This document shows positions 38,579 to 46,892 of a stretch of DNA of 64,000 nucleotides, piece by piece. The DNA lies in contig NZ_AWFZ01000006.1 of the NCBI RefSeq assembly GCF_000463155.2, forward strand, positions 26,896-90,895. Direction: 5' to 3'. Numbering within the stretch: position 1 is the first letter of the stretch; the number at the start of each line of letters is the position of its first letter. The notes beneath the pieces are model-generated. The model saw only the letters and a list, made by a program, of their open reading frames with translations, made no database searches and had not been told where the DNA came from. The translations under genes and the position numbers were made by a program. Source of the stretch: Siccibacter turicensis LMG 23730 (GTDB lineage Bacteria; Pseudomonadota; Gammaproteobacteria; Enterobacterales; Enterobacteriaceae).

Positions 38579-40291
38579 GTGATGGCCGGTATCCTGACGC
38601 AGCCTGCCAGCAGCGGCCCGCACAAAGGACTGCTCTGGCTGCTGCTCGGCCTGGTGGCGCTGCTGAGCCTCCTGCCCAGTCTCCGGCTGCTGGTATCGGC
38701 TCTGCTCGACTGGCAGCAGGGTCGCGACAGCAGCCTGGGGCGGGTGCTGAGCAATCCGACCACCTGGACGGCGCTCTACAACAGCCTTTACACCAGCGGG
38801 CTTGGCACGCTGCTCTCTTTGCTGTTAGGCGGCCTGTTCGCCTTCTGCCTTGCGCTGACGAACGTGCGCCTGAAGCAGATGTGGGTGTTCCTGTTTATGC
38901 TGCCGATGATGATCCCGCCGCAGGTCACCGCCCTGAGCTGGCTCCAGCTCTTCGGCCCGAGCAGCATCCTGTTAACCAGCCTTGGGGTTGCTCCCTCGTT
39001 CGGGAGCGCCAATCCGCTTTACTCTGCCGAAGGTATCGCACTGCTGCTGGGCATCCAGCATGCGCCGCTGGTGTTTCTGGCGCTGCGCACCCAGCTTCAG
39101 TGCCTGCCAAAAGAGCAGATCGAGGCCGCGCGCCTGAACGGCGCCTCGCTGTGGCGGGTCTTTTTCGACATCGTGCTGCCGCTGTGCCGCACAGCGCTAT
39201 GGGCCGGAGCGGCGATCGCTTTTGTCTCGGCGCTGGGCAACTTCGGCATCCCGGCGATGCTCGGCATTCCCATCTCCTACTTCGTGCTGCCCATTCAGAT
39301 CTACCAGTCGCTGTCGAGCTTCGGCCCGTCGATGCTGAGCGATGTGGCAGCGCTGTCGGTACTGATGGGCGTACTGGCCATCGCCATCGTCTCGCTACAG
39401 GGCTATTTTCAGCGTCGCCACGCGCTGCCGCTGATCGGCATGGCCGGACGCGCCCTCGACTTCCAGCTTGGCCGCTGGCGGTTGGGCGTTGAGCTGCTGC
39501 TCGGCGCGGTGCTGTTCGCCATTCTGGTTGCGCCGCTGCTGGCGCTGATCGCTACCTCGCTGGTGCCGACGCTCGGCGTACCGTTGAACGGCGAGACGCT
39601 CACCGTCGCGGCCTACCAGGCGATGCTGGAGAGCGGGAGCGCCACCTGGCGGGCGTTGAGCAATAGCATGCTGCTGTCGGTTTCGGCGGCGCTGGTGCTG
39701 ATGCTGCTGAGCCTGCCGCTGGCGTGGCTGCTGGTGCGCTTTCCCTCGCGCCCGCTGCGCTGGCTGCACAGCGCGATCGATATTCCCTACACCCTGCCGG
39801 GCGTGGTGCTGGCGATCGCCTGCATCCTGCTGTTCGCGCGCCCCTTGCCCATTATCGATATCAGCCTGAGCGGCACGCTGCTGATTATCTTTTTTGCCTA
39901 TCTGGCGCGCTTTCTCACCGTCTGCCTGAAGCCGCTGCACAACAGCATGTTGCAGCTCGACCCGGCCATGGAGGAGGCGGCAAGCCTCGCGGGTGCAAAC
40001 TTTTCGCAGCGGCTGTGTCATATCGTCCTGCCGCTGCTGGCACCGGCCGCCTTCGCCGGTGCGCTGCTGGTGTTCCTCACCGCGGTCAACGAGCTGACCG
40101 TCTCGGCGCTGCTGTGGAGCGCCGGAAAAGAGACGCTCGGCGTGGTGATTTTTAACCTCGATGAGAGCGGCGATAAGGTGCTGGCCTCGGCTATTTCGGT
40201 GCTGGTTGTGGCGCTGGTCGCCCTGGTGATGCTGCTGCTGAGCGGCCTCGGACGTTATCTACCCAAAGGAGTCATTCCGTGGCAGAACTGA
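38579..40291 (+). CDS. ABC transporter permease with two fused BPD_transp_1 halves
   Basis: 570 aa with about twelve membrane helices, formed by two permease domains in one chain, as in FbpB and AfuB. Each half has an EAA loop that contacts the ATPase: EQIEAARLNGASLWRVFFDIVLP about residues 180-202 and MEEAASLAGANFSQRLCHIVLP in the second half. The start is GTG at 38579, right after the binding-protein stop, or the adjacent ATG at 38582; GGAAG lies upstream. It overlaps the ATPase gene by 13 bases. Confidence 0.9.
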   Translation: MMAGILTQPASSGPHKGLLWLLLGLVALLSLLPSLRLLVSALLDWQQGRDSSLGRVLSNPTTWTALYNSLYTSGLGTLLSLLLGGLFAFCLALTNVRLKQMWVFLFMLPMMIPPQVTALSWLQLFGPSSILLTSLGVAPSFGSANPLYSAEGIALLLGIQHAPLVFLALRTQLQCLPKEQIEAARLNGASLWRVFFDIVLPLCRTALWAGAAIAFVSALGNFGIPAMLGIPISYFVLPIQIYQSLSSFGPSMLSDVAALSVLMGVLAIAIVSLQGYFQRRHALPLIGMAGRALDFQLGRWRLGVELLLGAVLFAILVAPLLALIATSLVPTLGVPLNGETLTVAAYQAMLESGSATWRALSNSMLLSVSAALVLMLLSLPLAWLLVRFPSRPLRWLHSAIDIPYTLPGVVLAIACILLFARPLPIIDISLSGTLLIIFFAYLARFLTVCLKPLHNSMLQLDPAMEEAASLAGANFSQRLCHIVLPLLAPAAFAGALLVFLTAVNELTVSALLWSAGKETLGVVIFNLDESGDKVLASAISVLVVALVALVMLLLSGLGRYLPKGVIPWQN

Positions 40292-41304
40292 AACTGGAGC
40301 GCCTGAGCAAAGACTTCGGCGATCGGACCGTGGTACGCGATCTGAGCCTGACGATTCCGGAAGGCGCGTTTACCGCGTTGCTCGGGCCGAGCGGCTGCGG
40401 TAAAACCACTACGCTGCGTATTCTGGCCGGGCTGGAGCGGTTGTCCCACGGGCGGCTGACCCTTGGCGACCGTCTGCTGGCCGATGACAGCACCCATCTG
40501 CCGCCCGAAGCGCGCCACATGGGCATGGTTTTCCAGTCTTACGCCCTGTGGCCGCACATGACGGTGGCGGAAAACGTCGGCTATCCGCTGAAGTTACAAA
40601 AGGTGCCCACCGCGCCGCGCCGTAAGCAGGTGCTTGCCGCCCTCGAGGTGGTGGAGCTGGCGGCGTATGCCGATCGCTCGCCGCAGGAGCTGAGCGGCGG
40701 TCAGCGTCAGCGCGTGGCCCTTGCCCGCTGCCTGGTCTCTGAACCACAGGTGGTGCTGCTGGATGAACCTCTCGCCAACCTTGACCGTCATCTGCGCGCC
40801 ACCATGGAGCAGACGTTCCGCGAGTTTCACCGCCGCACCGGGGCGACGTTCGTTTACGTCACGCACGATCAGGCCGAAGCGATGGCGCTGGCCAGCCATA
40901 TCGCCGTGATGCACCAGGGGGAACTGATGCAGTGGGGCGCCCCGCAGGATCTCTATCAGCATCCGCAGAACGCCTGGGTTGCGCGCTTTATCGGCAAGGG
41001 CAGCGTGCTGACCCTGGCGGCGCGCGACGACGTCCGCCAGCTCGACGGCACACAGCTCCATCAGGGCCTGAGCGGAGCCGGGAGCGACCGTCAGCAGGTG
41101 CTGGTGCGCCCGGAGCATGTCGATGTGGGCGACGAGGGCCTCGCGGCCAGCGTGGAGAGCTGCATTTATCAGGGCGAGCGCTACCTGCTGGTGCTGCGCC
41201 TTGCCGATGGACAGCGGCTGACGGCGTTTCATGCCTGGCCGCTGCGCGAGCAGCAGTCGGTTCGCGTCCGGCTGCATCAGGGCTGGCGGCTGGAGGCGGC
41301 GTGA
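40279..41304 (+). CDS. ABC transporter ATP-binding protein
   Basis: 341 aa. Walker A GPSGCGKTT is at 36-44, the signature LSGGQ at 138-142, Walker B VVLLDEP at 158-164 and the switch His in YVTHDQAEAMAL. A C-terminal TOBE-like domain (about 240-341) is of the type seen in FbpC/PotA/UgpC ATPases. The start is a GTG at 40279 with AAAGGAG 7 bases upstream. It overlaps the permease at the start and the hydrolase gene at the end (GTGA). Confidence 0.93.
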   Translation: MAELKLERLSKDFGDRTVVRDLSLTIPEGAFTALLGPSGCGKTTTLRILAGLERLSHGRLTLGDRLLADDSTHLPPEARHMGMVFQSYALWPHMTVAENVGYPLKLQKVPTAPRRKQVLAALEVVELAAYADRSPQELSGGQRQRVALARCLVSEPQVVLLDEPLANLDRHLRATMEQTFREFHRRTGATFVYVTHDQAEAMALASHIAVMHQGELMQWGAPQDLYQHPQNAWVARFIGKGSVLTLAARDDVRQLDGTQLHQGLSGAGSDRQQVLVRPEHVDVGDEGLAASVESCIYQGERYLLVLRLADGQRLTAFHAWPLREQQSVRVRLHQGWRLEAA

Positions 41305-42359
41305 CCACCCATATCGAGATTATCAGCGGTCTGGGCCACAAAGCGCCCGCCGCCATTCTGGTTTCTACCCCCACCCAACGCATTCTGCTGGACGCCGGCG
41401 GTTCGCTGGAGCCGGATACCGCCGACTGGCCGCTGCCGGATCGTCTGGATGCCGTCTTGCTCAGCCACGATCATATCGATCACATTGCCGGGCTGGCGCG
41501 GCTCCCGCCAGGCGTGCCGATCTACTGCAGCGCGGTCACGGCGCGGGCGCTGCCGCCGGGGATGAACGTCCATCCGGTCGCGGTACGGGGGCGCTTTTCC
41601 CTGGGCGACCTGACCGTGACTACCGGCAGCAGCGGGCACGCCTGGGGCGGCGTGTGGTTTCACCTCGACGTACCCGGCGGCCTGTTTTACAGCGGTGATA
41701 TCAGCATGGAGTCGGCGCTGTTCCACTTCGACCCGCCGCCACCCGCCAGCGTCGCGCTGGTGGATGCCTCCTATGGGCTGTATGACGTGCCCCAGCATCA
41801 ACAGCTCGACGCTCTGTGGCGCCACGTTCATCAGCCGGTGCTGTGCCCGGTTCCGCCCTCGGGGCGCGCGGTGGAGATGGCGCTGCTGCTGGCACGTCGC
41901 GGCGCAGCCTCAGTGGCGATGGATGAAGCCTGCCGGGAGATGCTGGCACAGATGGCCTGGCACAACGACGGCAGCGTGCGGCCGGAGGTGCAGGTCGAAC
42001 TGCGGCGGCTGGCGGATCAGCTCCCGCCGTTTCACGCTGACGCGCCCATCATTCTGGCGGCGGATCCGGACGGTGAACAGGGTACGGCGGGTGAGCTACG
42101 GCGCCGCGCTGATTTCCACCACCGCACGCTGTTTACCGGCCATATGAACCAGCGTGCGCTCGCGCAGCACCGGGCCGGCGAGGTGGATTTCTGCCGCTGG
42201 AACGTGCATCCAACGCAGCGCTGCCTGCAAATGCTGACGGTGATGCTGCACTGCCGTCTGCTGGCTCCGCTGTTTACCGTGATAGATGACCCTGCCCGCT
42301 GGCAGCAGACGCTGGGGTGCGAGATCCTCTCCCGGCCCCGTTTCAGGATGGAAACATGA
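41301..42359 (+). CDS. Metallo-beta-lactamase-fold hydrolase, predicted phosphodiesterase or nuclease
   Basis: 352 aa. The HxHxDH metal motif is H56, H58, D60, H61 (SHDHIDHIAG). Further ligands are likely H113 (SGHAWGG), D133 (YSGDIS) and H281 (FTGHMNQ). The C-terminal TGHMNQ and NVHPTQ (301-306) segments recall the motif order of beta-CASP nucleases, which would suit phosphodiester cleavage; this is my reading and not certain. No signal peptide, so it is cytoplasmic. The GTG at 41301 overlaps the ATPase stop, with GGAGG upstream. Its operon mates suggest it acts on the imported compound. Confidence 0.82.
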   Translation: MTTHIEIISGLGHKAPAAILVSTPTQRILLDAGGSLEPDTADWPLPDRLDAVLLSHDHIDHIAGLARLPPGVPIYCSAVTARALPPGMNVHPVAVRGRFSLGDLTVTTGSSGHAWGGVWFHLDVPGGLFYSGDISMESALFHFDPPPPASVALVDASYGLYDVPQHQQLDALWRHVHQPVLCPVPPSGRAVEMALLLARRGAASVAMDEACREMLAQMAWHNDGSVRPEVQVELRRLADQLPPFHADAPIILAADPDGEQGTAGELRRRADFHHRTLFTGHMNQRALAQHRAGEVDFCRWNVHPTQRCLQMLTVMLHCRLLAPLFTVIDDPARWQQTLGCEILSRPRFRMET

Positions 42360-42910
42360 CCCTACTGGCAAAACCTTTTGTTTTTGTTCGTCACGGCGAA
42401 ACGCCGCTTAACCGCGATCGCCTGATGGGCGGCCGTACCGACGCGCCGCTTACCGAACGGGGCGAGCAACAGGCTCGCGACGCCTCTGCGCTGCTGATGC
42501 GTCAGCCCTGGAGCGTCATCGCCGTCAGCCCCCAGCAGCGGGCACGCCGCACCGCCGCCCTGGCGCTACCCGGCGCGCCGGTCATGGTTGTGCCCGACCT
42601 GCGCGAGCGCGACTGGGGCGATCTGGAGGGCCGCCCGCTCAGCGAGCAGACCCCCTATGAAGAGACCCCGCCTAACGGCGAAGGCTGGCGCCCCTTCTGC
42701 TCGCGCGTCACCGACGCGCTGAATGCGCTCCTGGCAACGCATGACACCCCGCTGGTGGTGGCGCATTCCGGCGTGTTTCGGGTGGTTTGCTACCTGGCGA
42801 CCGGCACGCCCTATGGCGAGCGGATCGGCAACGTGACCCCGATGTGGATCCTGCCCGCCGCCGCCCCTGAAAACTGGAAAATGATTCCGCTGGAGAAGAT
42901 GAATGCCTGA
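42356..42910 (+). CDS. Histidine phosphatase (phosphoglycerate mutase-like)
   Basis: 184 aa of the histidine phosphatase superfamily, branch 1. The phosphohistidine motif is R12-H13-G14 (FVRHGETPLNRDR) and the second catalytic histidine is H137 (VVAHSGVFR); E84 in LRERDWGDLEG completes the pocket. I chose the ATG at 42356, which overlaps the previous stop as ATGA. It overlaps the next gene by 8 bases. The likely role is removal of a terminal phosphate from a small molecule; the substrate is not known. Confidence 0.88.
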   Translation: MTLLAKPFVFVRHGETPLNRDRLMGGRTDAPLTERGEQQARDASALLMRQPWSVIAVSPQQRARRTAALALPGAPVMVVPDLRERDWGDLEGRPLSEQTPYEETPPNGEGWRPFCSRVTDALNALLATHDTPLVVAHSGVFRVVCYLATGTPYGERIGNVTPMWILPAAAPENWKMIPLEKMNA

Positions 42911-43358
42911 ACAACAATGTGTGATTGTGGATGTGGACGGTACGCTGGCCGAGTTTGATGCCGAAGCGGTGCGTGAGTGGGTGCTGGGACCGGAAAAACA
43001 GTGGCAGCCTTTCTTTGACCATATGGCTGACGCGTTGCCGAGCGTGGCTATCAGCCGCCTGGTCGGGTTGCTGAGCGCGCAGCAGCAGAAAATCGTGATC
43101 TGCAGCGGCCGGCCTGCCGGCTTCCGTCGCCATACCGAAGAGTGGCTGGAGCGCCACGGTATTCCGTTCGACGCCATCTATCTGCGCCCGGAAGGGGAGG
43201 ACAGTCTACCGGATGAGCAGGTTAAAAAAGCGCTGTTGCAGCAGATGAGAGCGGACGGCTTCGCACCCTGGCTGGTGATTGACGATCGTCAGGCGGTGGT
43301 GGATTTCTGGCGGGCCGAGGGGTTGACCTGCCTGCAGTGCGCGCCGGGCGATTTCTAG
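42903..43358 (+). CDS. HAD phosphatase resembling the T4 polynucleotide kinase 3'-phosphatase domain
   Basis: A 151-aa single-domain HAD protein. Motif I DVDGT (D10, D12), motif II CSGRP (S68-R70), lysines near 108-109 and motif IV IDDR (D127, D128) are intact. The C-terminal run IDDRQAVVDFWRAEGLTC, ending in GDF, parallels the end of the T4 Pnk phosphatase domain, and the RRHTEEWLERHGI block does too. No kinase domain is attached. Last gene of the ABC operon, converging on dlhH. A 3'-phosphatase on nucleotide-like substrates is possible; a small-molecule phosphatase is equally open. Confidence 0.85.
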   Translation: MPEQQCVIVDVDGTLAEFDAEAVREWVLGPEKQWQPFFDHMADALPSVAISRLVGLLSAQQQKIVICSGRPAGFRRHTEEWLERHGIPFDAIYLRPEGEDSLPDEQVKKALLQQMRADGFAPWLVIDDRQAVVDFWRAEGLTCLQCAPGDF

Positions 43359-43376
43359 GCCGCCCGGCCAGCAACA

Positions 43377-44207
43377 TCATGCGTTTTTCTTTGCACCGTA
43401 GCGGGCAAACCAGGCCAGCATCCGCTGCCAGCCATCTTTGGCCGACGCCTCGTGGTAGCTCGGGCGGTAGTCGGCGTTAAACGCATGGCCGGCATCCGGA
43501 TAGACCACGATTTCGGTCTTATCGGCGTTCGCCGCCCGCAGCGCCTGGCGCATGGTTTCCACGCTCTCAAGCGGAATGCTGCCGTCCTGGGCACCGTACA
43601 GGCCCAGCACCGGAGCGGTCAGCTCGGTCGCCACATCAACCGGGTGGGTCGGGGAGTTCAGCGTTTTGTCGCCGGTCAGCTTGCCGTACCAGGCAACCGC
43701 CGCCTTAAGCTGTGGGTTATGCGCCGCGTAAAGCCAGGCGATGCGTCCACCCCAGCAAAAACCGGTCACCATTAAGCGGTGCGCATCCCCGCCGTTACGA
43801 CCCGCCCAGTTGGCAACGTGATCGAGATCGGCCAGCACCTGCGCATCCGGCACCTTGGACACCAGGTTGCTCAGCAGCGCCTGGATATCGGTGTACTCAT
43901 TCGGATCGCCCTGACGGAAGTAAAGCTCCGGCGCCACGGCAAGATAGCCCTCCAGAGCCAGACGACGGCAGATATCACGGATATGCTCGTGAACGCCGAA
44001 AATCTCCTGAATAACAATCACAACCGGCAGCGGCCCGCTCGCGTGTTGAGGACGCGCGTGCCAGGCAGGCATGTTGTCGCCCTGGGTCGGGATGGTGGTT
44101 TCCCCGGCGTGGATCGCATCAGCGGCGGTAGAAATCGTCGTTTCAGCAACCGGCGTCACCGCACTGGCGAATCCCGGCGTATTATTGGTTGTGTTGTCGG
44201 TAGTCAT
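43377..44207 (-). CDS. dlhH: Dienelactone hydrolase family protein DlhH (YsgA)
   Basis: 276 aa (E. coli 271). An alpha/beta hydrolase with the nucleophile Cys in TGFCWGGRIAW, an Asp in YGAQDGS and a His in PDAGHAF, the DLH triad. Physiological substrate not established. I chose the ATG at 44207, with GGAG upstream on the minus strand; the reading from 44240 adds an N-terminal tail. In E. coli this gene directly follows metE; here the ABC operon intervenes. It is divergent from udp. Confidence 0.92.
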   Translation of the reverse strand: MTTDNTTNNTPGFASAVTPVAETTISTAADAIHAGETTIPTQGDNMPAWHARPQHASGPLPVVIVIQEIFGVHEHIRDICRRLALEGYLAVAPELYFRQGDPNEYTDIQALLSNLVSKVPDAQVLADLDHVANWAGRNGGDAHRLMVTGFCWGGRIAWLYAAHNPQLKAAVAWYGKLTGDKTLNSPTHPVDVATELTAPVLGLYGAQDGSIPLESVETMRQALRAANADKTEIVVYPDAGHAFNADYRPSYHEASAKDGWQRMLAWFARYGAKKNA

Positions 44208-44323
44208 GGCAGTCTCCGTACCCGTTAGTAGCGCATTCAAATAACTATAGACTGCACGTTACCAAATCACAGGGTACGACGCGGGGCCATCAGACAGCCG
44301 CACGGCGTCATTAAGCTAAATTA

Positions 44324-44339
44324 TGTGATCATAATCACT
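44324..44339. promoter_or_regulatory. Distal CRP site of udp
   Basis: TGTGA-TCATAA-TCACT matches the CRP consensus except for the last base. Its centre is 52 bp upstream of the second CRP site, the spacing typical of CytR-controlled promoters. Confidence 0.85.
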
Positions 44340-44354
44340 AATTTATGGAAAATG

Positions 44355-44362
44355 AATGCAAT
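44355..44362 (-). promoter_or_regulatory. CytR-like octamer between the CRP sites of udp
   Basis: AATGCAAT reads ATTGCATT on the minus strand, 7 of 8 matches to the CytR half-site GTTGCATT, and lies between the two CRP sites as required for CytR-CRP repression. Confidence 0.6.
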
Positions 44363-44375
44363 AACTTTCTTTCAA

Positions 44376-44391
44376 AGTGAAAGCGGTCACG
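44376..44391. promoter_or_regulatory. Proximal CRP site of udp
   Basis: AGTGA-AAGCGG-TCACG. Its centre lies about 41.5 bases before the expected start near 44425, a class II activator position. Confidence 0.8.
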
Positions 44392-44412
44392 AAAATACCG
44401 GCAGTGCTTCGG

Positions 44413-44418
44413 TAAAGT
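44413..44418 (+). promoter_or_regulatory. udp promoter -10
   Basis: TAAAGT, placed correctly for a start near 44425 with CRP at -41.5. There is no good -35, as expected for an activator-dependent promoter. Confidence 0.65.
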
Positions 44419-44463
44419 ACCGCTTTGCTGCTTCTGACAAACCGATCTACAGAGGAGTCACTT

Positions 44464-45225
44464 ATGTCCAGGTCTGATGTTTTTCATCTCGGTCTCACTA
44501 AAAACGATCTACAGGGGGCAACGCTTGCCATTGTTCCCGGCGACCCGGAGCGAGTGGAAAAGATCGCCGCGCTGATGGCGAATCCGGTCAAACTGGCATC
44601 GCACCGTGAGTTCACTTCCTGGCGTGCCGAACTGGATGGCAAACCGGTCATCATTTGCTCTACCGGTATCGGTGGCCCGTCTACGTCTATCGCGGTTGAA
44701 GAGCTGGCGCAGCTCGGTATCCGCACCTTCCTGCGCGTCGGGACGACCGGTGCCATTCAGCCGAATATCAACGTCGGCGACGTGCTGGTCACCACCGCCT
44801 CGGTACGCCTTGACGGCGCGAGCCTGCACTTTGCCCCGATGGAATACCCGGCCGTGGCCGATTTCACCTGCACCACCGCGCTGGTGGATGCCGCAAAATC
44901 CGTCGGCGCGACCACCCATATCGGCGTTACCGCGTCGTCTGACACCTTCTACCCGGGGCAGGAGCGCTATGACACCTTCTCTGGCCGCGTTGTCAGCCGT
45001 TTCAAGGGCTCAATGGAAGAGTGGCAGGCGATGGGCGTGATGAACTACGAGATGGAGTCCGCCACGCTGCTGACCATGTGTTCAAGCCAGGGCCTGCGCG
45101 CCGGGATGGTGGCTGGGGTTATCGTTAACCGCACCCAGCAGGAGATCCCGGATGCGGAAACCATGAAGAAGACCGAAAGCCACGCGGTGAAAATCGTGGT
45201 GGAAGCGGCACGCCGCCTGCTGTAA
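44464..45225 (+). CDS. udp: Uridine phosphorylase (Udp)
   Basis: 253 aa, as in E. coli. It cleaves uridine with phosphate to uracil and ribose-1-phosphate for pyrimidine salvage. Phosphate-binding GDPERV (about 26-31) and the substrate block [14 protein letters not shown] are present, with EMESATLL near the ribose site. I chose the ATG at 44464 ([11 protein letters not shown]), behind AGAGGAG; the upstream ATG at 44425 coincides with the transcription start. It is controlled by CRP and probably CytR, and ends in a terminator. Confidence 0.97.
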   Translation: MSRSDVFHLGLTKNDLQGATLAIVPGDPERVEKIAALMANPVKLASHREFTSWRAELDGKPVIICSTGIGGPSTSIAVEELAQLGIRTFLRVGTTGAIQPNINVGDVLVTTASVRLDGASLHFAPMEYPAVADFTCTTALVDAAKSVGATTHIGVTASSDTFYPGQERYDTFSGRVVSRFKGSMEEWQAMGVMNYEMESATLLTMCSSQGLRAGMVAGVIVNRTQQEIPDAETMKKTESHAVKIVVEAARRLL

Positions 45226-45234
45226 TCCTCTCTC

Positions 45235-45261
45235 AGGCCAGCGTTCGCTGGCCTTTGTTTT
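45235..45261 (+). terminator. Terminator of udp
   Basis: AGGCCAGCG (45235-45243), TT, CGCTGGCCT (45246-45254), then TTGTTTT. Confidence 0.92.
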
Positions 45262-45368
45262 GCGTAGCGCCTCGCACGAAACATCCCATTACCAGAAAAA
45301 CGCTTCCAAACTGGACATCTGTACAGCACAATCCGTGTGTATCGTAAGACGTTCACGCCGGAGGCGTT

Positions 45369-46748
45369 ATGGAAATCTCTCTGTTGCTCATTCTTGCCGT
45401 GGCGCTGGTTGGCGTACTTACCGGCTGGCTTGCCGCCAGCCTGCGTGGCGCGCAGCGACAGGCGGCCCTGCTGGCCGAGCAGCGTGAAGTCTATGGCGAT
45501 CTGAGCGCCGCCCGTCAGCAGCTGGCGCAAAGCGAGCACTGGCGTGAAGAGTGCGCCCTGCTTGACAACGAACTTCGCAGCCTGCGCGAGATCAACAGCT
45601 CGCTGGAAGCCGATCTGCGTGAAGTGTCCACCCGCCTCGAAACCACCCAAATTAATGCCGACGACAAGCTGCGGCAGATGATCAACAGCGAACAGCGCCT
45701 CAGCGAGCAGTTTGAAATCCTGGCGAATCGCATCTTTGAGCAGAGCCACCGCCGCGTGGAAGAGCAAAACCGGCAGAGCCTGAGCGGGCTGCTGACGCCG
45801 CTGCGCGAACAGCTGGACGGCTTTCGCCGCCAGGTGCAGGACAGCTTCGGTCAGGAGGCGCGTGAACGCCACACCCTGGCCCATGAAATTCGTAATCTGC
45901 AACAGCTTAACGCCCAGATGGCGCAGGAAGCGGTCAACCTGACGCGTGCGCTCAAGGGCGATAACAAAACCCAAGGCAACTGGGGGGAAGTAGTGCTGGC
46001 GCGCGTGCTGGAGGCTTCGGGCCTGCGGGAAGGGCACGAGTATGAAACGCAGGTCAGCATTAATACCGAGGCGCAAAGCCGGCTTCAGCCGGACATCATC
46101 GTGCGCCTGCCGCAGCGTAAAGACGTGGTTATCGACTCAAAAATGACGCTGGTGGCGTGGGAACGCTATTTCAACGCCGAGGACGATTACACCCGCGAAC
46201 TGGCCTTAAGCGAACATATCACCGCGGTGCGTAACCATATCCGACTGCTGGGGCGCAAAGACTATCACCAGCTTCCGGGTTTGCGGTCGCTGGACTACGT
46301 GCTGATGTTCATTCCGGTTGAGCCTGCCTTTCTGATGGCGATTAACCAGCAGCCTGAACTCATCAACGAAGCCCTGAAAAACAATATCATGCTGGTCAGC
46401 CCCACCACGTTACTGGTAGCGCTGCGCACCATTGCGAATCTGTGGCGCTATGAGCATCAGAGCCGTAACGCGCAGCAGATCGCCGATCGCGCGAGTCGCC
46501 TCTATGACAAGATGCGCCTGTTCGTTGACGACATGACCGCTATCGGCCAGAGCCTGGATAAAGCGCAGGATAACTACCGCGGCGCCATGAAAAAACTCAC
46601 CTCCGGGCGCGGAAACGTGCTGTCCCAGGCCGATGCGTTTCGCGAGCTTGGGGTGGAGATTAAGCGCGAGATTAATCCGGAACTGGTGGAGCAGGCCACG
46701 GCGCAAAACGACGAGTTTCGTCTGCGCGCCGGGGGTGATGACGTATAA
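45369..46748 (+). CDS. rmuC: DNA recombination protein RmuC
   Basis: 459 aa (E. coli 475). It limits inversions between short inverted repeats, by an unknown, probably nuclease, activity. An N-terminal membrane helix (about 3-23) is followed by a long coiled coil (about 30-190), then the PD-(D/E)xK-like RmuC domain with GNWGEVVLARVLEASGL and VVIDSKMTLVAWERY. Flanked by udp and ubiE as in E. coli. Confidence 0.94.
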   Translation: MEISLLLILAVALVGVLTGWLAASLRGAQRQAALLAEQREVYGDLSAARQQLAQSEHWREECALLDNELRSLREINSSLEADLREVSTRLETTQINADDKLRQMINSEQRLSEQFEILANRIFEQSHRRVEEQNRQSLSGLLTPLREQLDGFRRQVQDSFGQEARERHTLAHEIRNLQQLNAQMAQEAVNLTRALKGDNKTQGNWGEVVLARVLEASGLREGHEYETQVSINTEAQSRLQPDIIVRLPQRKDVVIDSKMTLVAWERYFNAEDDYTRELALSEHITAVRNHIRLLGRKDYHQLPGLRSLDYVLMFIPVEPAFLMAINQQPELINEALKNNIMLVSPTTLLVALRTIANLWRYEHQSRNAQQIADRASRLYDKMRLFVDDMTAIGQSLDKAQDNYRGAMKKLTSGRGNVLSQADAFRELGVEIKREINPELVEQATAQNDEFRLRAGGDDV

Positions 46749-46892
46749 CCCGCTAAGGCGAACAAGCACTTAGCGTAAAAACCGTAGCAGCACCGCCTGC
46801 CCACGCCGGGCGTGGAGGGCGGTTGAATCGTAGGGCAAATGCGCCCAATCTGTTACACTTCATGGACATTTTCTTAATAAGCAGGCATCGAG

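Noticed and set aside
40932-41300. N-terminal extension of the MBL-fold hydrolase in the same frame
   Set aside because: It lies wholly inside the ABC ATPase gene and is Arg/Gly/Ala-rich; the GTG at 41301 has GGAGG upstream and overlaps the ATPase stop, a typical coupled start.
36708-43358. Reading the ABC operon as an FbpABC/SfuABC iron uptake system
   Set aside because: The ATPase and fused permease would fit, but the binding protein lacks an evident Tyr-Tyr iron motif and the operon carries three phosphoester hydrolases and a DeoR regulator instead of Fur-type signals. It is not fully excluded.
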